Of a stretch of DNA of 6,677 nt, positions 1-5,358 are shown piece by piece. Under the pieces are notes generated by a model that worked only from the letters and a program-made list of their open reading frames with translations, searched no databases and was not told the origin of the DNA. A program made the translations under genes and the position numbers. The stretch is taken from assembly GCA_019237595.1 (NCBI GenBank), contig JAFAGU010000310.1, forward strand, positions 1-6,677, in the 5' to 3' direction. The first letter of the stretch is position 1. Every line of letters begins with the position of its first letter. Source of the stretch: Betaproteobacteria bacterium. GTDB taxonomy: Bacteria > Pseudomonadota > Gammaproteobacteria > Burkholderiales > SG8-39.

Positions 1-68
1 AGAAGATGAAGGAGCGCCGGGAGCAGCGCCAGTCGCAATCCTCCGGCCAAGCGCCGGCCCAGAAGTAA
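1..68 (+). CDS. C-terminal tail of an unidentified protein (5' partial)
   Basis: Reading codons from base 3 gives 21 sense codons and a TAA at 66-68. The peptide ends KMKERREQRQSQSSGQAPAQK. It is rich in Lys, Arg, Glu and Gln and then Ser, Ala and Pro, as expected of a charged helix end followed by a disordered tail. A GC hairpin starts 13 bp after the stop, which fits the end of a transcription unit and supports this frame over the alternatives. Another plus-strand frame is also open here but runs on into the M16 gene and makes low-complexity Arg/Ala/Pro protein. No domain is visible, so the family cannot be named. Confidence 0.5.
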   Translation, partial: KMKERREQRQSQSSGQAPAQK

Positions 69-81
69 GCTCGCTGAAAGC

Positions 82-102
82 CCGGGCCGCTTGGCGGCCC
101 GG
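82..102 (+). terminator. GC-rich hairpin after the first gene, possible terminator
   Basis: A perfect 9-bp inverted repeat, CCGGGCCGC and GCGGCCCGG, flanks a TTG loop. It lies 13 bp past the TAA of the partial gene and before the M16 start. No T-run follows, so it is not a canonical intrinsic terminator. It may act as a weak terminator, a 3'-end stabiliser or a Rho-assisted site. The perfect symmetry and the position are seen directly; the function is inferred. Confidence 0.5.
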
Positions 103-170
103 CATGGCGCCGGGCCCGCGGCTCGGCTACGATTGCCGCTCTCGCCCGGCAGTCTGTCACTCTCCCCCGC

Positions 171-2870
171 ATGAAACGCCTGCTGCAAATCCTGCTCGCC
201 GCGAGCTTCCTGGCCGCGGCGCCCCTGCCCGCCCAGCCCCTCGAAAAGGCGGCCACCGTCGAAGGCATCACCGAGTACCGACTGCCGAACGGCTTGCGCG
301 TCCTGCTGCTGCCGGATCCCGGCATCGACACCATCACGGTCCACGTCACCTACATGGTCGGGTCGCGGCACGAAGACTATGGCGAGAAAGGCATGGCGCA
401 CCTCCTCGAGCACATGCTCTTCAAGGGCGCGACCCATTTCCCCGACCTGAAGGGCGAGCTCGTGCGCCGCGGCGCGCGCTATAACGGCACGACTTCCCTC
501 GACCGCACCACGTACTTCGAGACGCTTGCCGCGTCCGACGAGAACCTCGCGTGGGCGCTCGCCATGGAGGCCGACCGGATGACGCAGTCGTTCGTGCGCA
601 AGAACGACCTCGATTCCGAGATGACCGTCGTGCGCAACGAATTCGAGATGGGCGAGAACAGCGCCGGCGGCGTGCTCTACGAGCGCATGCAGCGGCTCGC
701 TTACGCCTGGCACAACTACGGCAACTCGACGATCGGCGCCCGCTCCGACATCGAGAACGTGCCGATCGAGAAGCTGCAGGCCTTCTACCGGCGCTGGTAC
801 CAGCCGGACAACGCGCTCGTCATCGTTGCAGGCCGCCTCGACGAGGCGCGCACGCTCGCGCTCGTGGCGAAGACCTTCGGCGCCATTCCGAGGCCCTCGC
901 GCGCCTTGCCGGTGTTCTACACGCAGGAGCCGACGCAGGACGGCGAGCGCTCGGTGACGCTGCGCCGCGCGGGCGACACGCCGCTCGTGTCCGCGCTTTA
1001 TCGGGTGCCCGCGGGCAGCCACCCCGAGTACCCGGCGATCGACGTGCTCGTGCGCGTGCTCGGCGACGTTCCTGCCGGGCGGCTGCATCGCGCGCTCGTG
1101 CAGGCCGGCCTCGCCACGCAGATCTGGGGCGCGGAGCGAGGGCTGCACGATCCGGGCGTCATGTACTTCGGTGCGTCGCTCGCGAAGGACGGCAACATCG
1201 ATGCCGCGCGCGAGGCGATGCTGAAGGTGCTCGAGTCCCTCGCGTCGAACAAGATCCAGGCCGACGAGGTGGAGCGCGCGCGCACGGAGCTCCTCAACGA
1301 CTTCGAGCGCGTGCAGCTCGACACCGGCTCGCTCGTGCGAGGCCTGTCCGAATTCCAGGCCACGGGCGACTGGCGGCTGTTCTTCCTCTACCGCGACCGC
1401 CTGAGGAAGGTAACCACGGACGACGTGCAGCGGGCCGCCGAGCACTATCTCAAGCCGGCCAACCGCGTCCTGGGCACTTTCGTGCCGACGCTGGCGCCCC
1501 AGCGCGCGGCGATCCCGCCGACGCCGGACCTCGAGGCGGCGCTCGCCGGCTATGCCGGCGGGGAAAGCATGCGCATGGGCGAGGCGTTCGACCCCACGCC
1601 CGAGAACATCGAGGCGCGCGTCGTACGCAAGACGCTCGCCAACGGCATGCGCGTCGCGCTGCTGCCGAAGAAGACGCGCGGCGGCCGAGTCGTGGCGAGC
1701 CTCACGCTGCACTGGGGAGACGAGAAAGGCCTTCAGAACCGCGATGTCGCCTGCAGCTTCGCCGGCGCGATGCTCTCCCGCGGGACGCTGCGCCACACGC
1801 GCGGCCAGATGAAGGAGGCGCTCGAGAAGCTGAACGCGAGTGTGTCCGTCGCCGGCGAGGGCGCCAGCATCGAAGTGCGCCGCGACAACCTCGAGCCGGC
1901 GCTGCGCCTGCTCGCCGAGATGCTCGAGGAGCCGGCCTTCCCGCCCTCGGAGTTCGACGAGCTGAAGCGCGCCGCCATGAGCGGCGCCGAGGCGCAGCGC
2001 ACGGACCCGACAGCCGTCGCTTCGCTGCAGCTCGCGCGGCACCTCGAGATCTATCCCAAGGGCCATCCTAACTACACGCCGACCATCGACGAGCGAATCG
2101 AATGGATGCGGGACACGACGCTCGAGGACACGCGGGCCTGCTACCGCGATTTCTTCGGCGCCACGGGCGCGGATTTCGCTGCGGTCGGCGATTTCGACCC
2201 GGAGGCGCTCGCGCGCCTCGTCGAGTCGCTCCTCGGAGGCTGGAAGAACCCCAGGCCCTTCTCCCGCATTCCGTCGCGCTACTTCGAGCGCCCGGCGGCG
2301 CAGGACGACCTCATCACGCCGGACAAAGCGAACGCCGTGCTGCGTGGCGGCCTGAACGTGAAGATGCGCGACGACGATCCGGATTTCCCGGCGCTCGTCC
2401 TCGCCAACTACCTGCTTGGCGGGAACTCCGCCGCTCGCCTCCCCGCCCGCGTGCGCGAGAAGGAAGGCCTCTCTTACAGCACCTCGTCGAGCTTCGTCTC
2501 CGGACCCTTCGACCAGGCGGCGAGCTTCCGCGTCTCGTCGATCTTCGCGCCGCAGAACCGCGCGCGAGTCGAAAGCGCGGTGCGCGAGGAAATCGAACGG
2601 GCGGTGCGCGAAGGCTTCACGCCGCAGGAGGTCGAGACGGGGCGCAAGGCGCTCGTGCAGGCGCGGCGCCTCCAAAGAAGCCAGGACGGGGCGCTCGCGA
2701 ACCGCCTCGCGAGCTACCTGTACTGGCAGCGGACCTTCGCGTGGGACGCGGCGCTCGAGGCGAGAATTGCATCGCTCGACGCGGCGCAGGTGAATGCGGC
2801 GCTGCGACGGCACCTCGATCCGGCCAAGCTGTCCTTCGTCGCCGCCGGCGACTTCAAGAGCACGCAGTAA
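171..2870 (+). CDS. Exported single-chain M16 (pitrilysin-type) zinc metallopeptidase
   Basis: This 899-residue protein has an N-terminal signal sequence: MKR, then a Leu/Ala core, with probable cleavage near A21. No lipobox cysteine follows, so a soluble periplasmic location is likely. The inverted zinc motif HLLEH lies at 77-81, with the third ligand at E157 and the supporting glutamate at E150. The spacing (76 from H81 to E157, 7 between the glutamates) matches the M16 family. The second half begins near residue 483 (RKTLANGMRV) and repeats the fold. There the site is degenerate: S529, G532 and A533 replace His, Glu and His. It keeps the R762/Y769 pair in REKEGLSYS, which in insulysin-type enzymes helps bind substrate. 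Both half-clamshells are therefore on one chain, as in pitrilysin or PqqL, rather than on two subunits. Substrates are probably peptides or small unfolded proteins, unknown here. The start has no clear Shine-Dalgarno. A weak TACGAT at 128-133 could be a -10. It is followed after 14 bp by another exported protein gene. Confidence 0.93.
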   Translation: MKRLLQILLAASFLAAAPLPAQPLEKAATVEGITEYRLPNGLRVLLLPDPGIDTITVHVTYMVGSRHEDYGEKGMAHLLEHMLFKGATHFPDLKGELVRRGARYNGTTSLDRTTYFETLAASDENLAWALAMEADRMTQSFVRKNDLDSEMTVVRNEFEMGENSAGGVLYERMQRLAYAWHNYGNSTIGARSDIENVPIEKLQAFYRRWYQPDNALVIVAGRLDEARTLALVAKTFGAIPRPSRALPVFYTQEPTQDGERSVTLRRAGDTPLVSALYRVPAGSHPEYPAIDVLVRVLGDVPAGRLHRALVQAGLATQIWGAERGLHDPGVMYFGASLAKDGNIDAAREAMLKVLESLASNKIQADEVERARTELLNDFERVQLDTGSLVRGLSEFQATGDWRLFFLYRDRLRKVTTDDVQRAAEHYLKPANRVLGTFVPTLAPQRAAIPPTPDLEAALAGYAGGESMRMGEAFDPTPENIEARVVRKTLANGMRVALLPKKTRGGRVVASLTLHWGDEKGLQNRDVACSFAGAMLSRGTLRHTRGQMKEALEKLNASVSVAGEGASIEVRRDNLEPALRLLAEMLEEPAFPPSEFDELKRAAMSGAEAQRTDPTAVASLQLARHLEIYPKGHPNYTPTIDERIEWMRDTTLEDTRACYRDFFGATGADFAAVGDFDPEALARLVESLLGGWKNPRPFSRIPSRYFERPAAQDDLITPDKANAVLRGGLNVKMRDDDPDFPALVLANYLLGGNSAARLPARVREKEGLSYSTSSSFVSGPFDQAASFRVSSIFAPQNRARVESAVREEIERAVREGFTPQEVETGRKALVQARRLQRSQDGALANRLASYLYWQRTFAWDAALEARIASLDAAQVNAALRRHLDPAKLSFVAAGDFKSTQ

Positions 2871-2877
2871 AGGGAGA
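2871..2877 (+). promoter_or_regulatory. Ribosome binding site of the exported-protein gene
   Basis: AGGGAGA sits 7 bases before the ATG at 2885 and directly after the M16 stop codon. It is much stronger than anything ahead of the M16 start. It fixes the start of the downstream gene and implies independent translation within a shared transcript. Confidence 0.75.
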
Positions 2878-2884
2878 ACACACC

Positions 2885-3445
2885 ATGACCACCAAGAATG
2901 CCTGGGCCCGCGCGCTTCTCGCGCTCCTCCTATGCGCCCTCGCCACGGCGAATGCAGCCCCGCCGGCGACCAAGCGCTACACCCTGCCGCAGCACGGCAC
3001 GCTCGAGATCGCCGTGCCGGCAGACTGGCAGGACGAGCTGCGCCCGGCGCCCGACCCCAAGCTGCCGCCTACGATCGCCTTCCACGCGCGCCAGGGCGCG
3101 CCGTTCGAGATCCTCGTGACGCCGATGTGGCCCACGGGCGCGAACGTGCCGGCCGCCACGCGCGACTCCATCCGCCAAAGCGTGCAGCGGGCGGCCGACG
3201 AAGCGAAGCGCGACGCGGCGGAGAGCACGCTTGCGCTGCAGGAGCTCGCAGGCAGCTCCGGCCCGGGGTTCTACTTTTCCGCGACCGACCGCGCTCCCAA
3301 GCCGGGCGAGTATAAGTACCTCACGCAGGGCATGGTGAAGACGGGCGAGCTGCTGCTCACCTTCACCATCCTCACGAACGACGGCCAGGCCGACGTCGTG
3401 CGAAACGCCCTCGCCGCCCTGCGGGGCGCCACGCAGGCGCGCTAG
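2885..3445 (+). CDS. Exported protein of unknown function, paired with M16 peptidase
   Basis: The product is 186 residues. It has a clear signal peptide: MTTKNAWAR, a Leu/Ala core, and an ANA-type cleavage site near residue 24. The mature part is about 160 residues with no cysteine and no further membrane segment, so it is probably a soluble periplasmic protein. The order of elements is an opening strand (GTLEIAVPADW), a second strand (PFEILVTPMW), a charged helix (residues ~93-115), and a closing strand plus helix (LLLTFTILTND, then VVRNALAALRGA). This outline recalls the Mog1/PsbP-like fold of DcrB/DUF1795 proteins, but that is an inference from pattern and not an identification. The gene follows the M16 peptidase by 14 bp with its own strong ribosome binding site, so co-transcription is likely. 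A role as partner, substrate or inhibitor of the peptidase is only a guess. Its TAG overlaps the mscL stop on the other strand. Confidence 0.85.
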   Translation: MTTKNAWARALLALLLCALATANAAPPATKRYTLPQHGTLEIAVPADWQDELRPAPDPKLPPTIAFHARQGAPFEILVTPMWPTGANVPAATRDSIRQSVQRAADEAKRDAAESTLALQELAGSSGPGFYFSATDRAPKPGEYKYLTQGMVKTGELLLTFTILTNDGQADVVRNALAALRGATQAR

Positions 3446-3822
3446 CGCCTGGCGGCCAGCAGGTCGCGGATTTCCTCGAGAAGCTTCTCCTGGCGCGGCG
3501 GCGGCGCCGCGGCAGGCTCTTCCTTGCGGCGGAAGTGGTTGATGATCTTCACCGCGACGAAGATCACCCACGCGATGATGAGGAAATCCACGACGCTCTG
3601 CAGGAAGCTTCCGTACATCACCTTCGCGGAGCCCACCTGCACCGCTAGCCCCTTGAAGTCGAAGCCGCCGATCAGCACGCCCACCGCCGGCATCACGATG
3701 TCGCCGACGAGCGAAGAGACGATCTTGCCGAACGCCGTGCCGATCACCACGCCGACCGCCAGGTCGACGACATTGCCCTTCACCGCGAAGTCGCGGAACT
3801 CCTTCAGGATCGAAGATCCCAT
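3442..3822 (-). CDS. mscL: Large-conductance mechanosensitive channel MscL
   Basis: This 126-residue inner-membrane protein forms a pentameric pore that opens under membrane tension and releases solutes during hypo-osmotic shock. The family signature is at residues 10-44: FAVKGNVVDLAVGVVIG, then TAFGKIVSSLVGDIVMP. This covers the N-terminal amphipathic helix and the pore-lining TM1. TM2 spans about 77-96 (SVVDFLIIAWVIFVAVKIIN). It is followed by a charged RRKEE cluster and a C-terminal helix, EKLLEEIRDLL, that would form the cytoplasmic bundle. The length is close to the 136 residues of E. coli MscL. The start is the Met directly before the conserved GSSILKEFRDFAVKGN and has a purine-rich ribosome binding site. 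An in-frame extension upstream would overlap greB and is not needed. The gene lies 29 bp downstream of greB on the same strand, so the two are probably co-transcribed. Confidence 0.97.
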   Translation of the reverse strand: MGSSILKEFRDFAVKGNVVDLAVGVVIGTAFGKIVSSLVGDIVMPAVGVLIGGFDFKGLAVQVGSAKVMYGSFLQSVVDFLIIAWVIFVAVKIINHFRRKEEPAAAPPPRQEKLLEEIRDLLAARR

Positions 3823-3827
3823 CGCTG

Positions 3828-3840
3828 CTCCCCTCCCCTT
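3828..3840 (-). promoter_or_regulatory. Ribosome binding site of mscL (doubled GGGGAG)
   Basis: On the minus strand the greB-mscL gap reads AAGGGGAGGGGAG, ending 5 bases before the mscL ATG. It contains two tandem GGGGAG-type Shine-Dalgarno matches. It decides the 3822 start over the longer open frame, and it suggests efficient translation or two alternative ribosome docking registers. Confidence 0.75.
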
Positions 3841-3851
3841 GTGGTTTGCAT

Positions 3852-4406
3852 TCAGGTAATTTCGTCGTAGCGCACTTCCAGGATCTCGAGCTTCTCCTCG
3901 CCGGCCGGCGTGCGAAGCGCCACCGTGTCGCCCTCGCGGGCCTTGAGGAGCGAGCGCGCGATCGGCGAAACCCACGAGACTTTTCCCTTCGCCGGGTCCA
4001 CTTCGTCGGCGCCGACGATCGTGATGGTGCGCGAGCCTCCGTCCTCGCTGCGCACGGTGACCGTCGCGCCGAAGAACACCTGGTCGGTGTCCCTCCCCGC
4101 CGAGCGCACGATCTCGGCCGCCTCCAGGCGCTTGATGAGGAAGCGCACGCGGCGATCGATTTCGCGCAGCCGCCGCTTGCCGTAGATGTAGTCCGCATTC
4201 TCGGAGCGGTCCCCGAGCGAGGCGGCCCAGGCGACGGTCTTCACCACCTCGGGACGCTCGAGCTCCACGAGCCGCTTCTTCTCCGCCTGCAGGCGAGCGA
4301 AGCCCGCGGGAGAGATGTAATTCTTGCCCCCGGCCGGCAGCGAAGGCGCTTCGGGAACCCGGTCCTCCGAGTCCTCGTCCGCCTCCTTGACGAAGGCTTT
4401 CGACAT
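3852..4406 (-). CDS. greB: Transcription elongation (transcript cleavage) factor GreB
   Basis: This 184-residue protein binds the secondary channel of backtracked RNA polymerase and stimulates cleavage of the extruded RNA 3' end. The N-terminal coiled coil spans about 29-98. Its tip carries GDRSENAD (65-72), and D66 and E69 are the acidic residues that coordinate catalytic Mg2+ in Gre factors. The stretch YGKRRLREIDRRVRFLIKRLE (75-95) is characteristic of GreB and richer in base than GreA. The C-terminal FKBP-like domain (about 105-184) contains VFFGATV, GADEVDP and SPIARSLLKAREGD. E. coli GreB is 158 residues. This one has about 25 extra acidic N-terminal residues starting MSKAFVKE, which I recall from betaproteobacterial homologues and which supports this start. 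There is no well-spaced Shine-Dalgarno: AAGGGA lies 10 bases upstream, and a -10-like GATAAT lies only 6 bases upstream. The gene is probably the first of a greB-mscL operon. Confidence 0.95.
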   Translation of the reverse strand: MSKAFVKEADEDSEDRVPEAPSLPAGGKNYISPAGFARLQAEKKRLVELERPEVVKTVAWAASLGDRSENADYIYGKRRLREIDRRVRFLIKRLEAAEIVRSAGRDTDQVFFGATVTVRSEDGGSRTITIVGADEVDPAKGKVSWVSPIARSLLKAREGDTVALRTPAGEEKLEILEVRYDEIT

Positions 4407-4412
4407 CGCGCC

Positions 4413-4418
4413 ATTATC
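4413..4418 (-). promoter_or_regulatory. Candidate -10 element of greB
   Basis: GATAAT on the minus strand matches the TATAAT consensus at 5 of 6 positions. Only 6 bases separate it from the greB ATG, so the usual transcription start would fall on or next to the A of the start codon. No good -35 is seen at 16-18 bp. A short G-rich stretch upstream shows nothing recognisable. Confidence 0.4.
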
Positions 4419-4419
4419 C

Positions 4420-4434
4420 CTTGCAACGCGCAAG
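4420..4434. repeat. Inverted repeat between divergent promoters
   Basis: CTTGC and GCAAG are separated by 5 bases (AACGC), giving a 15-bp dyad. It sits between the -10 of greB and the -10 of the ankyrin gene and overlaps the latter's -35. It could be a regulator site that affects both directions. With only 5-bp arms in GC-rich DNA, chance is also plausible. Confidence 0.25.
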
Positions 4435-4448
4435 CCAGGCCCTAGAAT
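4421..4448 (+). promoter_or_regulatory. Sigma-70-like promoter of the membrane-ankyrin gene
   Basis: The -35 TTGCAA (4421-4426, 4 of 6 consensus bases) and the -10 TAGAAT (4443-4448, 5 of 6) are 16 bp apart. Transcription would start near 4455, giving a leader of about 30 bases before the ATG at 4485. It lies back to back with the greB promoter candidate. Confidence 0.55.
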
Positions 4449-4471
4449 GGCCGCACAAAGGGCAAGGGAGC

Positions 4472-4477
4472 GGGGGA
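4472..4477 (+). promoter_or_regulatory. Ribosome binding site of the membrane-ankyrin gene
   Basis: GGGGGA ends 7 bases before the ATG at 4485, and a second purine run, AAGGGAG, lies just upstream. This supports the chosen start. Confidence 0.6.
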
Positions 4478-4484
4478 AATACCG

Positions 4485-5219
4485 ATGGCCGAGAAGGAAA
4501 AGCTCGATTTCCTGACCAAGCTTCGCATTCGCGACCTGATCCTGACCGGGATCATCACCATCGCGGCGGTGCTCGCGAACCTGCCCACCGAGTACGTCGA
4601 GCACACGCTCGGGATGAGCCACAACACGCTGCTCGCCGTGCTCGCGATCTCGGTGATCCTGGGCCTGTTCATGTACCTCAAGTTCTTCTTCTTCCTCGCA
4701 GTCGTGCTGCTCATCGCCGGCGCCAACATGCCCGAGCAGATTGCCCAGGGCATTACCGATGCGACCGGATTCACGATCTCCAAGGTGCCGATCGTGCTCT
4801 CGCTCGTCGTCATGGTGGGCATCGCGCTCATCAACTACGTCGTCAAGATCGTGCCCACCGGCCTCGAGCCCAAGCCGCGCGAGAAGAGCCCGGAGGGGGT
4901 GCGCGCGATGTTCTACGCGATCGAGAAGAACAACCTCGTGTACGCGCAGAAGGTGCTCACGATGCAATTCGACCCGAACCTGCACCACGACAACGGCTAC
5001 ACCGCCCTCGCGTACGCCGCGGCCAAGGGCAACCCCCAGATGGTCGAACTCTTCCTGCGCAACGGCGCCGATCCCTCGGTGGTCACCAAGGAAGGCGACA
5101 CGCCGGTCGAGCTCGCACTGCGCTTCGGGCACAACGAGGTTGCCGACATCCTCAAGCGCGCTCGCCAGGCGATGGGACAGCCCGCGGCGGATCCCGAGCC
5201 TGCTCCCCAGGCCGGATAG
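4485..5219 (+). CDS. Integral membrane protein with C-terminal ankyrin repeats
   Basis: The product is 244 residues. A basic N-terminus (K4, K6, K12, R14, R16) precedes four hydrophobic segments at about 18-36, 48-65, 67-82 and 102-121. The second and third are separated only by K66 and probably form a tight hairpin. A basic KPREK stretch follows at 130-134. By the positive-inside rule both termini are cytoplasmic. The tail holds about three ankyrin repeats. The first is degenerate (138-165). The second is clear (169-201: NGYTALAYAAAKGNPQMVELFLRNGADPSVV). The third spans 203-228 (EGDTPVELALRFGHNEVADIL). The end is a Pro/Ala-rich disordered tail. Ankyrin repeats bind proteins, so a membrane-anchored scaffold or a sensor of a cytoplasmic partner is a reasonable inference, but no partner or substrate can be named. 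The gene has its own promoter and is divergent from greB, and a GC hairpin lies 29 bp after its stop, so it is probably monocistronic. Confidence 0.9.
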   Translation: MAEKEKLDFLTKLRIRDLILTGIITIAAVLANLPTEYVEHTLGMSHNTLLAVLAISVILGLFMYLKFFFFLAVVLLIAGANMPEQIAQGITDATGFTISKVPIVLSLVVMVGIALINYVVKIVPTGLEPKPREKSPEGVRAMFYAIEKNNLVYAQKVLTMQFDPNLHHDNGYTALAYAAAKGNPQMVELFLRNGADPSVVTKEGDTPVELALRFGHNEVADILKRARQAMGQPAADPEPAPQAG

Positions 5220-5248
5220 GCCCCGCGCGTTGACCTGAGGCAAAGGCG

Positions 5249-5265
5249 GGCGGCCTTCGGCCGCC
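5249..5265 (+). terminator. GC hairpin after the membrane-ankyrin gene
   Basis: GGCGGCC and GGCCGCC form a perfect 7-bp stem around a TTC loop, starting 29 bp after the TAG at 5217-5219. No T-run follows (GGACTTGCC), so this is a weak or non-canonical terminator. It lies just before the promoter-like elements of nrdJ, so it would insulate that gene from read-through. Confidence 0.5.
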
Positions 5266-5269
5266 GGAC

Positions 5270-5298
5270 TTGCCATTCCGGACTCGCGGGCGTACTGT
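5270..5298 (+). promoter_or_regulatory. Candidate promoter of nrdJ
   Basis: A -35-like TTGCCA (5270-5275, 5 of 6 consensus bases) is followed after 17 bp by TACTGT (5293-5298, 3 of 6). The -10 is poor, which is compatible with a regulated promoter, and it lies inside the LexA-like dyad. Transcription would start near 5305, leaving a leader of about 54 bases. That leader is A-rich around 5329-5342 and too short to hold a cobalamin riboswitch. Confidence 0.4.
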
Positions 5299-5312
5299 AC
5301 ATCTGTACACTG
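5293..5312. promoter_or_regulatory. Dyad operator candidate, LexA-box-like
   Basis: TGTACA-TC-TGTACA is a 14-bp inverted repeat centred between 5302 and 5303. Framed as CTGT-N8-ACAC it matches the gamma/betaproteobacterial LexA box CTGT-N8-ACAG except for the last base. Aligned with the extended E. coli consensus TACTGTATATATATACAGTA, 15 of 20 positions agree. It overlaps the proposed -10 of nrdJ, a normal place for a repressor site. The core TACA-NN-TGTA also fits BlaI/CopY-type operators, so the regulator is not certain. Confidence 0.4.
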
Positions 5313-5358
5313 CCCCATTTCCCCTCGAGAAAAACAACTTAACCACCTGATTCCCTTC

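Noticed and set aside
69..170. A clear sigma-70 promoter for the M16 gene
   Set aside because: TACGAT at 128-133 could be a -10, but no convincing -35 lies 16-18 bp upstream, so it is mentioned only under the gene.
104..484. A plus-strand frame overlapping the start of the M16 gene
   Set aside because: The translation is Arg/Pro/His low complexity with no domain. The frame at 171 has a signal peptide and the HLLEH motif.
551..2071. A 506-codon plus-strand frame inside the M16 gene
   Set aside because: The product is an Arg/Ala-rich out-of-frame translation, while the M16 frame carries the zinc motif and both domain repeats.
3449..3459. CTGG-CGG-CCAG inverted repeat near the end of mscL as a bidirectional terminator
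   Set aside because: The stem is only 4 bp, lies inside the mscL coding sequence and has no flanking T or A runs.
2930..4198. A 422-codon minus-strand frame across the exported-protein, mscL and greB region
   Set aside because: It is out of frame with mscL and greB, and its product is Arg/Gly/Ala-rich without recognisable features.
5220..5358. Cobalamin riboswitch ahead of nrdJ
   Set aside because: The whole gap is 139 bp and includes a terminator-like hairpin and the promoter. The leader of about 54 bases is too short, and no B12-box-like sequence is seen. Such switches also usually control B12-independent reductases.
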